NCBI RefSeq assembly: GCF_009498455.1
Contig: NZ_CP045644.1
Location: 6,079,001-6,143,000, forward strand
Direction of reading: 5' to 3'
DNA length: 64,000 nucleotides
DNA from: Variovorax paradoxus
Lineage (GTDB): Bacteria > Pseudomonadota > Gammaproteobacteria > Burkholderiales > Burkholderiaceae_C
A program made the translations under genes and the position numbers. Shown one piece after another: positions 54,904 to 63,338 of the stretch; positions within the stretch are counted from its first letter, which is position 1; the number at the start of each line of letters is the position of its first letter. The notes beneath the pieces were generated by a model. It saw only the letters and a list, made by a program, of their open reading frames with translations. It made no database searches and had not been told where the DNA came from.

Positions 54904-56955
54904 TCAGGCTGTCATCGGTTCCTGTGGCTCCTTCTCGGCGGGCCGACGGTTCTGGGTCAGGCGTGTCTCGTCCGCGCCCGCATACACACGGCGATAGCGC
55001 AAGTAGCCGGCACCCCATGCATACCATTCGCGCCCTTCCGTGAATTCGGGCGCGTACTCGCCCGTGGTCAGGTACAGGTTGACCCATCGCTCCTGGCGGC
55101 GCGTCAGCCCGGCCGGCGCTCCACCTCTGGGTGGATCGATCCCCGTGCGTGCCTCGTCCGCCTTTTTCTTGCGGGCTACCAGTTTTTCGAGTTGCGTCTT
55201 GAACTCGGCCGCCTCGGGCCCGGTGAGCTTGAACCATGCATGCGAATCGTGCACGCGGTCTTCGAACAGCTTGCTGGTGAGCACCGGCTCGTTCCAGTAC
55301 GGCTCGATGCGCCCCCACTCGCCGACCCGCTCCGAATCGATGCCGGGCACGTTGTCGACTTCGTGCGGTGTGCCATCCGGGCTGTTGCGGCCGCTGATCC
55401 GCTTCTTTTTCTTCAGCCAGGCTTCGAAGTCTTCTACTTCCTTGACGAACTGCTCGTCGGCCGACTTGAGGTCCGCCTGGTCTTCCTTCGAAGCGCGCAA
55501 GACGAACGGCATCGTGGCCGCGTGGCCAGCCCAGGACTTGCGCCATTGGATGAACAGCTTGCGCTGCTCTGCCATGACATCGCGCAACGTACCTTCCTTG
55601 ACCTGGCACACGGCGAGGTAGGCGTTGAAATCACGGATCAGTTCCTTGGCGACCATGAACTGCGCCTTGATGACTGGACGTGCAAGCTCCAGTTTGAGGG
55701 GCACGCCCAGCACTCGAGCCTCTTGATACATCATTGCCAGGGAAATGCGCGAGAGCATGTCATCACCCGCTGGATCAATGCCCTTTCCTTGCTCCTTCGG
55801 CATGTAGCCCCCCCCAATGTCCGAGTGCATGCCCGGACACACCCATTCCCGACACCTCGTCGGCAACGTATTGCCGACGTGAACGGAATCAGACGGAAAG
55901 CTGCGGCGAAACTCGTGCGCGGCCACGATGTGCAGACAATGCACGTCGGCTGGAATGCGCATCGAAGTGTCCGCGTCGGCCCATCCACCATGTCCGTCAG
56001 CGAACAGAGACGAGGCCGCCACACCAACCGATGCGACGGTATCGAACAATCCCAAAAAATCGAAGGTCACAGGAAACGAAGCCAGCGTCGGCCCTGTCTG
56101 ACCGCGGAGTTCAGCATCGATCTCGCACATCGCCAGGAACCAGTTGACGAAGACCCGCGCCTCCGCCGCCCCCCGCGAAAAACCGAATGCACTGACAAAG
56201 ATGCGCTGCACGCGCCCTGGGTCGATCTTGCTGCACTGCCCGGTCTCGGGGTCGATCATGTGCGGCTTGACCGAATCGTGCAGCTTGTTGAGCATCGCCT
56301 CTAGCGTGCGGCGATTCTTGTTCTCGCGTTGACGCCGGTCGGCAGGACTTTTACCTGCCTCCAGCAGTTCCTCGCGTCCGAGGTCGAAAGCCTCGCAAAA
56401 CTTCAGCACTTCCTCGGAGGAAAACAGTCCTGGTCCATTGCCGCTTCGGGTGAGATAGCGGTAGACGCAGTTGAGAGCCTGCGCCAACGCCCACAGGATG
56501 CGGCGCTCGCCGTAGAGCGCCGTGGCATTGCCCAGCAGCGCATCCTTGCCAGTGCCGCTGTCGTTCACCTGCAGGAAGGGCGTTCCCACGCCCGGAACGT
56601 ACACCTTGAAGAAGTGCTGGTAGTTGTCGGGGTTGGTGGTCCACTGTGCCTCGGGGTCGGCTGGCACCCCAGGCACGCTCTGACCCGGATAAGCGCCGTA
56701 CAAGCGCGCGACGTTGGAGTACGTTTGGTCCTTCTCCTTGGTGCTGCGGTCGTAGTTGTTTCGCGTACCGTCGAAGAAGAAGCCCATGAAGAGGTTCACG
56801 TCGCAGGACTTTCCCGGTTGACCTATAGGCCGAAGCTCGCGTTTGACTTCGTAATTTTCTCGAATCGACTCGCTCTCCGCTCCAAAAAAAATCTCTCGAT
56901 TCGATGGATCTGAAAATACTACCTCGTCGATCGGCCTTACAAGCTGCGCGGTCAT
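54904..56955 (-). CDS. DUF2235 (Tle1-like) T6SS phospholipase effector
   Basis: The 683-residue protein has the DUF2235 alpha/beta-hydrolase pattern: MGFFFDGTRNNYDR at 57-70, nucleophile Ser260 in FGFSRGAAEAR, Asp305 in LGLFDTVASVG and His377 in PGMHSDIGGGY. This fold is that of Tle1 lipases, which attack membrane phospholipids of competitors after delivery by type VI secretion. The rest (about 400-680) is charged and helical and may bind VgrG or the membrane. The start overlaps the DUF3304-B stop (ATGA). VgrG, a DUF4123 chaperone and two lipoproteins lie upstream in one operon. Its first 40 residues resemble the leader of DUF3304-B. Confidence 0.9.
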   Translation of the reverse strand: MTAQLVRPIDEVVFSDPSNREIFFGAESESIRENYEVKRELRPIGQPGKSCDVNLFMGFFFDGTRNNYDRSTKEKDQTYSNVARLYGAYPGQSVPGVPADPEAQWTTNPDNYQHFFKVYVPGVGTPFLQVNDSGTGKDALLGNATALYGERRILWALAQALNCVYRYLTRSGNGPGLFSSEEVLKFCEAFDLGREELLEAGKSPADRRQRENKNRRTLEAMLNKLHDSVKPHMIDPETGQCSKIDPGRVQRIFVSAFGFSRGAAEARVFVNWFLAMCEIDAELRGQTGPTLASFPVTFDFLGLFDTVASVGVAASSLFADGHGGWADADTSMRIPADVHCLHIVAAHEFRRSFPSDSVHVGNTLPTRCREWVCPGMHSDIGGGYMPKEQGKGIDPAGDDMLSRISLAMMYQEARVLGVPLKLELARPVIKAQFMVAKELIRDFNAYLAVCQVKEGTLRDVMAEQRKLFIQWRKSWAGHAATMPFVLRASKEDQADLKSADEQFVKEVEDFEAWLKKKKRISGRNSPDGTPHEVDNVPGIDSERVGEWGRIEPYWNEPVLTSKLFEDRVHDSHAWFKLTGPEAAEFKTQLEKLVARKKKADEARTGIDPPRGGAPAGLTRRQERWVNLYLTTGEYAPEFTEGREWYAWGAGYLRYRRVYAGADETRLTQNRRPAEKEPQEPMTA

Positions 56956-57815
56956 GGCTTGATCTGCATCAGTCGATCAACCTTCTCTTGATTCCAGGCC
57001 ACCAACTTTTCCAAAGCGGTCTTCCGGTCCTCGAAGAATGCAGGATCTTTTGGTCCTGAAAACGGCTTGAGTTTTTCTCGAAAGGCATAGCTATTTGCTA
57101 ACCTATTCCAGGTTTTCTCAAGGTACTTTTGAGGATCTTTGCGGAGTTCATCCAGAGATCTTTGGTCAGCTTCCAAAGCTTCTCGCGCCAACTTCATATC
57201 CCGCTCCCACAACTCCCGCTGGAAGGCCAGCGAAGGCTTGGGCCATCCCTTGATCTTCCCGGGCCACTCGTCGCCGTTGGGCCGGTACGCGGTTGAAACC
57301 ACACCCACCGTGCCATCGGGATAGTTGATGAACCACACATCCCCCGCCTTGCCACTCTTGTCGTAGGGCGGCAGATCGACGATGAAGGTCTGGCGCGGCC
57401 GATAGTCGCGCGCGTTGTTGTCGTAGCTCTGCAAGATCACTCCGACCTGGATGCCAGGCGCCCAGGTCTTCGGCACGTTGTAGCAACAGATCACGCCTCC
57501 TGCGGCAAACGGACCGATCTCTTCGGAAGCGACCACGGTCTGCTTTGGGTCCTTGGGGTCGAACAGCCGGTAGCGGATGTCCTGGTCGGTGTAGTTAACT
57601 CCGCTGACCGAGGCCGGAACAGTGTTGGCGTGGCCTAGAGCACAACCGCCAGCGGCCAGTGATGCGAGAAGCACGAACGGAAACAGCCAGTTCCTGCGCA
57701 GCCCGGCAACGCGGACTTTTCCGATATTGCCAACCTGGCTTTCGAGAAGACTGCTTTGATTCGAAGGATCAGCATCAATTGCCGCATCTATCGAACCTAC
57801 GAGTTGCGTTGTCAT
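56952..57815 (-). CDS. DUF3304 lipoprotein B, chimeric leader (probable immunity protein)
   Basis: The 287-residue protein contains a lipoprotein signal (FVLLASLAAGGC, Cys58) and a DUF3304 domain (YTDQDIRYRLFDPKDPKQT, FAAGGVICCYNVPKTW, WFINYPDGTVGVVSTAYRPN). Before the signal there is an extra stretch of about 36 residues starting MTTQLVGSIDAAIDADPSNQ, which resembles the start of the following lipase (MTAQLVRPIDEVVFSDPSNR). No internal Met near the signal offers another start, so it is unclear whether the lipobox is used. The family is found beside T6SS lipases and is the likely immunity partner. ATG 57815 overlaps the copy A stop. Confidence 0.85.
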   Translation of the reverse strand: MTTQLVGSIDAAIDADPSNQSSLLESQVGNIGKVRVAGLRRNWLFPFVLLASLAAGGCALGHANTVPASVSGVNYTDQDIRYRLFDPKDPKQTVVASEEIGPFAAGGVICCYNVPKTWAPGIQVGVILQSYDNNARDYRPRQTFIVDLPPYDKSGKAGDVWFINYPDGTVGVVSTAYRPNGDEWPGKIKGWPKPSLAFQRELWERDMKLAREALEADQRSLDELRKDPQKYLEKTWNRLANSYAFREKLKPFSGPKDPAFFEDRKTALEKLVAWNQEKVDRLMQIKP

Positions 57816-58576
57816 GGCTTTACTTTCAGAAGTCGATCAACTGTGTCTTGCGAATGCTCCAGCAACCGCATTCGCCATTGGCGTTCGTGAGCAAGAAATT
57901 CTGGATCAATCGGACCCGCGAACATTTGAAGCTCCTTCGGATGTCGTTTTTGCTTCAGCTCTTCCAAGTAAAAATCCCATTTTTTCTTGAGAAAATCTGA
58001 AGGATTCCGATCGAACTCAGCCGCTGACTCTTTGCTCGCTCTGAGACTCTCCTGCGCCAACCTCATATCCCGCTCCCACAACTCCCGCTGAAAAGCCAAA
58101 GAAGGCTTGGGCCATCCCTTGATCTTCCCGGGCCACTCATCGCCGTTGGGCCGATATGCCGTCGAGACCACGCCCACTGTTCCATCTGGATAGTTGATGA
58201 ACCACACATCTCCCGCCTTGCCACTCTTGTCGTAGGGCGGCAGATCGACGATGAATGTCTGGCGCGGCCGATAGTCGCGCGCGTTGTTGTCGTAGCTCTG
58301 CAAGATCACTCCGACCTGGATGCCAGGCGTCCAGGTCTTCGGCACGTTGTAGCAACAGATCACGCCTCCTGCGGCAAACGGACCGATCTCTTCGGAAGCG
58401 ACCACGGTCTGCTTCGGATCCTTGGGGTCGAACAGCCGGTAGTGGATGTCCTGGTCGGTGTAGTTGACGCCGCTGACCGACGCTGGGACCGTGTCGGCAC
58501 GGCCGATGGCACATCCTGTCGCAGCCAGGGATGCAAGAAACACGAGGGGAAGAAGGAGCCAGTTCTTGAGAAGCAT
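57812..58576 (-). CDS. DUF3304 lipoprotein A (probable immunity protein)
   Basis: The 254-residue protein starts MLLKNWLLLPLVFLASLAAT with lipobox Cys22 and carries the same DUF3304 core as copy B. The core DNA is almost the same in both genes, while the last 80 residues (from MRLAQESLRASKESAAEF to TVDRLLKVKP) differ strongly. It should be anchored in the periplasm, where a lipase effector would act, so immunity against the adjacent DUF2235 effector is the natural inference. It lies 30 bases downstream of the DUF4123 gene and overlaps copy B. Confidence 0.87.
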   Translation of the reverse strand: MLLKNWLLLPLVFLASLAATGCAIGRADTVPASVSGVNYTDQDIHYRLFDPKDPKQTVVASEEIGPFAAGGVICCYNVPKTWTPGIQVGVILQSYDNNARDYRPRQTFIVDLPPYDKSGKAGDVWFINYPDGTVGVVSTAYRPNGDEWPGKIKGWPKPSLAFQRELWERDMRLAQESLRASKESAAEFDRNPSDFLKKKWDFYLEELKQKRHPKELQMFAGPIDPEFLAHERQWRMRLLEHSQDTVDRLLKVKP

Positions 58577-58606
58577 CTGTTTGTTGTTCCTGCTGCGATG
58601 GATGAG

Positions 58607-59449
58607 CTAAGCCATCAAGGCGCGCAGCGCTTCATGGTCCGGGCGGACGCTGCGGCTGAGTTCGGGCTGCTGCCAAAACACCTCGCACAGTCTCATCCGT
58701 TGCGCCACCGTGTCGAACTGCATGGCATTGGCTGCGGCGAGCCCGCATGTCGCAAGCGCGTGCAAGGCCGAGGGCGAATGCTTCGCTTCGTAGGCTGGCG
58801 AGAGCTGCAGCAGGTTGGCGACCATCTCGTCCGCTTCGCTGCCGGCAATGAGCGCCGCGCATTGATCACCATCGAGTACCGGTGCGCATGGAGGCAGCGA
58901 CATGGAAGCGGCCGTTTTTCCGGGTGCAAGGAAAGTGCTCCAGCTCGCGTCGCGCCGGCGGAAATGCCACGTGGTGCCGGGACCGCAGAACGCCATCTGC
59001 TGCAACGGTGACAACGCAGCCAACACATCCGGCAGGCGGCGCGTGTCGGGAAAGCGCAGCACGAAATACTGACCGTCGGCATTCACGATGCACCAGGGGC
59101 TCAGACGTTCGAACAGCGATTCGAGCGGTTCGACCGAGCGGATGAAGCTGAGCATCGGCAAGCCATTCGTCAGCTGCAGCACACGGTCGAGCAAGGGTCT
59201 CTCGACGGCGTCGATGTTCAGCAGCACCGGCGAATGCCGGATCGCCTCGTCCGAAGCGCCGGGCATGTTCTCGTAGAGCGACCGGCAAGAGCCGGAGCCC
59301 AGGTGACTCTTGAGCAACTGATGGCATTGCGGAGCGAAGGCGCAATCGATCAAGGCGTAGCGAAATCCCTCAGTACCCGCGGCAAGAGGGCCGTCGTCCG
59401 CAAACAGGGCGTCGATCCATCCGGGCGCGTGCTTGTCGATCAGGTTCAT
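58607..59449 (-). CDS. DUF4123 T6SS effector chaperone
   Basis: The 280-residue protein matches DUF4123: RYALIDCAFAPQCHQLL at about 30-46, CRSLYENMPGASDEAIRHSPVLLNID, then PMLSFIRSVEPLESLFERLSPW, and a C-terminal helical part. Members load effectors onto VgrG and are encoded between vgrG and the effector gene, exactly as here: vgrG ends seven bases upstream. It is cytoplasmic and not expected to be secreted. Its likely client is the DUF2235 lipase. Confidence 0.9.
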   Translation of the reverse strand: MNLIDKHAPGWIDALFADDGPLAAGTEGFRYALIDCAFAPQCHQLLKSHLGSGSCRSLYENMPGASDEAIRHSPVLLNIDAVERPLLDRVLQLTNGLPMLSFIRSVEPLESLFERLSPWCIVNADGQYFVLRFPDTRRLPDVLAALSPLQQMAFCGPGTTWHFRRRDASWSTFLAPGKTAASMSLPPCAPVLDGDQCAALIAGSEADEMVANLLQLSPAYEAKHSPSALHALATCGLAAANAMQFDTVAQRMRLCEVFWQQPELSRSVRPDHEALRALMA

Positions 59450-59455
59450 CGTGCG

Positions 59456-62400
59456 TTACTCCACCTGAGTGAAGGCCGGTGCCGACTTGAGCGACTTCAA
59501 GAGGCACGCCACGCAGATGCTCTTGGGAAACGCCGGCAGCGGATAGCTCTTCTGCACCGGCCCAGCCAACTTCCGCTGCACCGCGTGATAGGTGATCTTC
59601 CCCGGGCACTCGAACGTGATGTCCCCATCCTGCAGCGTGATCGACGCGCCCTGCGCCGTCGCGATGCGGATCTTCTTCTTGGCCGCGAACTCCACCGTCT
59701 GGTCCGTGCTCGCGATCTTCAGCGCGTCCTTGGCCTGGATGCGCAGTTCGTCGTGCTGCGCCTGGAAGTCCAGGTCGTCGTTACCTGCGATGACCGACAG
59801 GCCCGCTTCGGCATCGGCCTTCTGCGCCCCGGCCAGCACGCCGATGGCCTGTCCGCTGTGCACGCGCAGCACGTCGGCCAGTGCCAGGTTGATGTCGCCA
59901 CCGCTGGCCAGCGTGGCGGTCTCGCCGCTGACGATCTGCAGCTGCTGACCTGCCACCATCGCCAGGCCGCCGCGTGCGGCCAGCGCGATCACGGCGTCGC
60001 TGGTGTGCGGCACCTTGCCTTCGCCGGTGGCGATGGCCTTGTCTGCCGCGTCTGCGTAGGCGGTGTCGAGCGCATCGGCAGCGACCATGCCGCTGGCGGT
60101 GCGCTCCATCGCGGCGTAGGGGGCGCGTTCCTTGTCCAGTTGGGACTCGTCGGCCTTGTTGGCTCCGATGTGCCCAGCCAGCTGCACGGTCTCATGGGTC
60201 TTGGCGGCATCGCTCAGCGCCTGGCCCAGTTGCTGTACCTGCTTGAGCAGCGCCATGCCGGCGGCGAAGTCGCCGACGGGCTCCAGCCTCTGGCCGCCTG
60301 CGCCGTGGTACGTGCTCAGCAGCACGCCCTTGCCGCCGCGCAGGGCGGCGTAGCCGTCGGTGCGCAGCTCCAGCCCCTGGCCGCGGAAGCTGCCCCGGAA
60401 GTTGTCGGCCTGGTGGATCAGGTGACCAAGGTTCAGCTGACTGTGGGCGGTGCTGGCGTGCAGCTGCACACGCAGCTGCTGGTTGGAGTCGTCGAACACC
60501 AGCTGGCTGAATCCCTCGCCGCCGAACTCCTTGGTCTTGAAGCCGCTCAGGGCGGCCGCATTGCGGTGGCCCTTGTCGTCGGCGCTGGCGCCGTGCCAGG
60601 GTGGGGCGTGGCCTGCTGCCAGGTTGGCCTGGGCGCTGGGCGAGGCGTTGCCCGCTTGGGCGAAGACGTCTTCATGGGCTTCACTAGCTCGCGATGCGCC
60701 GCCGGGTGTGGGGGCGATGCCGCCGTCGCCGCGTCCGTTGTACAGCGCGCCGACGATGACGGGCTGGTCCACATCGAGGTCGACGAACTTGACCAGCACT
60801 TCCTGGCCGATGCGCGGCAGCCACTGCCAGCCCATGCCGGGGCCGGCCTGGCGCTGGGCCACGCGAATCCAGCGGGTGCTGCGGTTGTCGGGGGCGCTGT
60901 CATCCGAGCTGTTCTGCCAGTGGAAGCGCACGCGCACGTCGCCGCGGTCGTTGCAGTACAGCTCGTCGGCGCCGTTGGGCGTGGTCTCGCCCGAAGGGCC
61001 GACCACGATGGCGCTGTGCACGCCGCTGGCCGTAGGTTTGGCGTGCAGGCGCGCGCCATCGGCCGCAGCCAGTGCGGGGCGCCAGGGACGCGGCACGTGC
61101 ACGCCCGAGAAGCTGTTGGCGTAGCCCTGTGCTTGCGCGGTGGCGAGGTTCCGGGGCTGCGGCTGGATGCCGTCGATGTCGTTGCCCGCTGCTGCAGACA
61201 CCAGCCCGAACACATCGGACTCGGCCGTGACTGCCGCGCAAGGACTGTCGAACACCAAGTGTTCCGTCAGCTCGCCCAGCTGCGCCGCAATCGATGCGGC
61301 CGTGTCCTTGGGCAGGTTGTTGATGCCCACATGCTCGACGGTGTCCAGCAGCAGCGCAGGCTTGGCCTGCAAGCCCAGCGCGGGTGCATCGTCGATCTCG
61401 ATGCGCGTGCCTGCGCGCAAGGTGCGCACGGTGCTGTGGCCCAGCATCACGTCGGCGCGGCATTCGGCCGCTTCCATCATCAGGGCGGCGTAGCGCTCCA
61501 GCGTGCGGTTGGTGTCCCAACCACGGCTGCGGTCGTTCAGGCCGAGCACGTCGTCGTACTCCAGGCGCGGGGCGTTCTTGCCGCCGACCGGAAAACGCGC
61601 CGGCGCGCTGCCTGCGAGCTGGCGCTTGCCGTCGACGTTCCAGGCGCTCAGGTGCACCTGCGCCACCGACTGGCGCATGCGACGCACCAGCGCCTGCACG
61701 GCGTCGCTGCGCTCCTGCGAGCTCTTGCGGTGAAAGCGAACAGGCGAGACTGCATCGGCGGGCTGGGTGTCGTTCGACGAAAAGATGACGAGCTTGTGGC
61801 CCATCGGGGCCTTCGCGTCTTCCTCGGTGCGCCAGGCCAGGCCCTCTTCGGCCAGCAGGCGCGAGAAGAAGTCGAAGTCGCTCTCTCGATACTGGGTGCA
61901 GTACGTGCGCACGGGCGCATCGGCGAGGAAGCCATTCACCTCGGAGGAGAAGGCCCAGCTGCCCGCTTCGGCATACGGCGCCAGCACGCGTTCGATGATG
62001 TCGGCCACACTGCGCTGCTGGAAGACCTGGCTGCGGCCCTGCTGGGTGGCCAGCCAGAGCCAGGGAACCAAAGTCAGGCGGTAGCGCGCCAGGCCGCCAT
62101 CGGAGCCCAGCGATTCGACGGCGCGGATCAATCCGGTGCGCTTTGCGAGCGAGCCATTGGCCAGCACGGTGACCAGCGTCAGCGGCTGATCAATCAGCGA
62201 AGACAACGCCAGATCCGCGCGCAGGCTCAGGCACACGATGCGCAGCTCGAACAGCTGCGACACGGCTTCTCGCTGCACCCAGCCTTCCACGCGCAAGGCG
62301 TCGATGCTCTCGCGGGCTGCAGATGAAGAAGATGAAGCAGCGCTGGGTGCTTCGAGGCGGTACAGCCGGGCCGTCTGGCTCAGCTCGGCCCACAGGGCGC

Positions 62401-62458
62401 TGCGATCAAGAGCAAAAGACGAACGCGCGTGCAAAGGCACGCGGCCTTGAATTGACAT
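59456..62458 (-). CDS. vgrG: Type VI secretion spike protein VgrG with DUF2345 extension
   Basis: The 1000-residue protein has the gp27-like N-terminal domain (RVEGWVQREAVSQLFELRIVC, then RTYCTQYRESDFDFFSRLLAEEG), the gp5 OB-fold region (RVRFHWQNSS, RIGQEVLVKFVDLDVDQPVIVGALYNG at about residues 555-582) and a C-terminal DUF2345 beta-helix extension, ending with a short tail (PLPAFPKSICVACLLKS) that may seat a PAAR tip or the effector. VgrG trimers tip the T6SS tube and carry cargo. No tss core genes are in the window, so this is an orphan vgrG island with its chaperone, immunity and effector genes. Confidence 0.95.
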   Translation of the reverse strand: MSIQGRVPLHARSSFALDRSALWAELSQTARLYRLEAPSAASSSSSAARESIDALRVEGWVQREAVSQLFELRIVCLSLRADLALSSLIDQPLTLVTVLANGSLAKRTGLIRAVESLGSDGGLARYRLTLVPWLWLATQQGRSQVFQQRSVADIIERVLAPYAEAGSWAFSSEVNGFLADAPVRTYCTQYRESDFDFFSRLLAEEGLAWRTEEDAKAPMGHKLVIFSSNDTQPADAVSPVRFHRKSSQERSDAVQALVRRMRQSVAQVHLSAWNVDGKRQLAGSAPARFPVGGKNAPRLEYDDVLGLNDRSRGWDTNRTLERYAALMMEAAECRADVMLGHSTVRTLRAGTRIEIDDAPALGLQAKPALLLDTVEHVGINNLPKDTAASIAAQLGELTEHLVFDSPCAAVTAESDVFGLVSAAAGNDIDGIQPQPRNLATAQAQGYANSFSGVHVPRPWRPALAAADGARLHAKPTASGVHSAIVVGPSGETTPNGADELYCNDRGDVRVRFHWQNSSDDSAPDNRSTRWIRVAQRQAGPGMGWQWLPRIGQEVLVKFVDLDVDQPVIVGALYNGRGDGGIAPTPGGASRASEAHEDVFAQAGNASPSAQANLAAGHAPPWHGASADDKGHRNAAALSGFKTKEFGGEGFSQLVFDDSNQQLRVQLHASTAHSQLNLGHLIHQADNFRGSFRGQGLELRTDGYAALRGGKGVLLSTYHGAGGQRLEPVGDFAAGMALLKQVQQLGQALSDAAKTHETVQLAGHIGANKADESQLDKERAPYAAMERTASGMVAADALDTAYADAADKAIATGEGKVPHTSDAVIALAARGGLAMVAGQQLQIVSGETATLASGGDINLALADVLRVHSGQAIGVLAGAQKADAEAGLSVIAGNDDLDFQAQHDELRIQAKDALKIASTDQTVEFAAKKKIRIATAQGASITLQDGDITFECPGKITYHAVQRKLAGPVQKSYPLPAFPKSICVACLLKSLKSAPAFTQVE

Positions 62459-62577
62459 GTGATTCCCTGAAGCTTCTTGTTCTGCCCCATGCAGGGGGGG
62501 TGACCTCAGTGGATTGTCCGTGGCGCGAAGGCCTTCGCGTAAGTACCTGAAAGTAGCAGGGCTCCAGTCCCACGCGG

Positions 62578-62608
62578 CCTATGCATCCGCGCCTTGCCCT
62601 ATGCATCC
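62578..62608 (+). promoter_or_regulatory. 11-bp direct repeat upstream of the TctD-like regulator
   Basis: CCTATGCATCC occurs at 62578-62588 and again at 62598-62608, a 20-base period close to two DNA turns. It lies 65-95 bases before the regulator start, in the 214-base divergent region shared with vgrG. OmpR-type regulators bind direct repeats of this kind, so autoregulation is possible. The rest of this gap shows no other feature. Confidence 0.4.
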
Positions 62609-62672
62609 ACGGGCTGCCTATCGCCCCGCCTCAGGTTCCGAACCGCATGGCGTAGTGCACTAGCATCGCGCC

Positions 62673-63338
62673 ATGCGCATCCTGCTGGCCGAAGACGAAC
62701 ACACCCTGGGCACCTGGCTCTGCAAGGCGCTGGAGCATGCGGGCATCCAGGTCGAATGGGTGGACGATGGCCGGCTGGCCGACCGGGCCTTGCAACAACG
62801 CGACCACGACGCGCTGGTGCTCGACCTGGGCCTGCCCGGCATGGACGGCCACACGGTGCTGCAGCGGCTGCGCGAACGCGACCAGCGGCTGCCGGCGCTG
62901 ATCCTCACGGCGCGCGATTCGCTGAGCGAGCGTGTCGCGTCGCTCAACGCAGGCGCCGACGATTTCCTTGCGAAGCCCTTCGCATTGGCCGAGCTCGAGG
63001 CCCGGCTGCATGCGCTGGTGCGGCGCGCGCGCGGCGTGGAGCATCCGCGCCTGGCCTGCGGGCCGCTGGTGTACGACGGCGCACGCCGGCAGTTCACGCT
63101 GGGCGGCGAAGCGCTCGCCCTGTCACCGCGCGAACAGGCCGTGCTGCGCGCGCTGGTGCAGCGCAGCGGCGAGCCGCTGTCGAAGCAGCAGATCCTCGAT
63201 CGCGTGTTCTCCGACGATGACGAAGTGCACCTCGAAGCGGTCGAGGTGCTGGTCTACCGGCTGCGCAAGCGGCTCGACGGCAGCGGCGTGCGCATCGTCA
63301 CGCTGCGCGGTCTGGGCTATGTGCTGGAAGCGGATTGA
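62673..63338 (+). CDS. OmpR-family response regulator (TctD-like)
   Basis: The 221-residue protein has a receiver domain with acidic Glu7-Asp8-Glu9, phosphoacceptor Asp51 (ALVLDLGLPGMDG), Thr79 and Lys101, then a winged-helix domain ending VLVYRLRKRLDGSGVRIVTLRGLGYVL. The order of features fits the TctD/QseB group that controls organic acid uptake. Start at ATG 62673. The sensor gene begins immediately after (the stop TGA and the GTG start are separated by no bases), so the pair is co-translated. It is divergent from vgrG. Confidence 0.92.
   Translation: MRILLAEDEHTLGTWLCKALEHAGIQVEWVDDGRLADRALQQRDHDALVLDLGLPGMDGHTVLQRLRERDQRLPALILTARDSLSERVASLNAGADDFLAKPFALAELEARLHALVRRARGVEHPRLACGPLVYDGARRQFTLGGEALALSPREQAVLRALVQRSGEPLSKQQILDRVFSDDDEVHLEAVEVLVYRLRKRLDGSGVRIVTLRGLGYVLEAD

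Noticed and set aside
53536..56304. Plus-strand 922-codon frame covering the Bug gene and part of the lipase
   Set aside because: It is out of frame with the Bug receptor and antisense to the DUF2235 gene; composition is that of a shadow.
59234..62326. Plus-strand open frame of 1030 codons opposite vgrG, longer than vgrG itself
   Set aside because: It is antisense to a clear VgrG. Its product is a low-complexity Ala/Val/Gln/His/Arg mixture without any domain, as is usual for shadow frames in GC-rich DNA.
54904..62458. Complete type VI secretion locus
   Set aside because: Only vgrG and cargo-type genes are present; none of the tube, sheath, baseplate or membrane-complex genes was seen.
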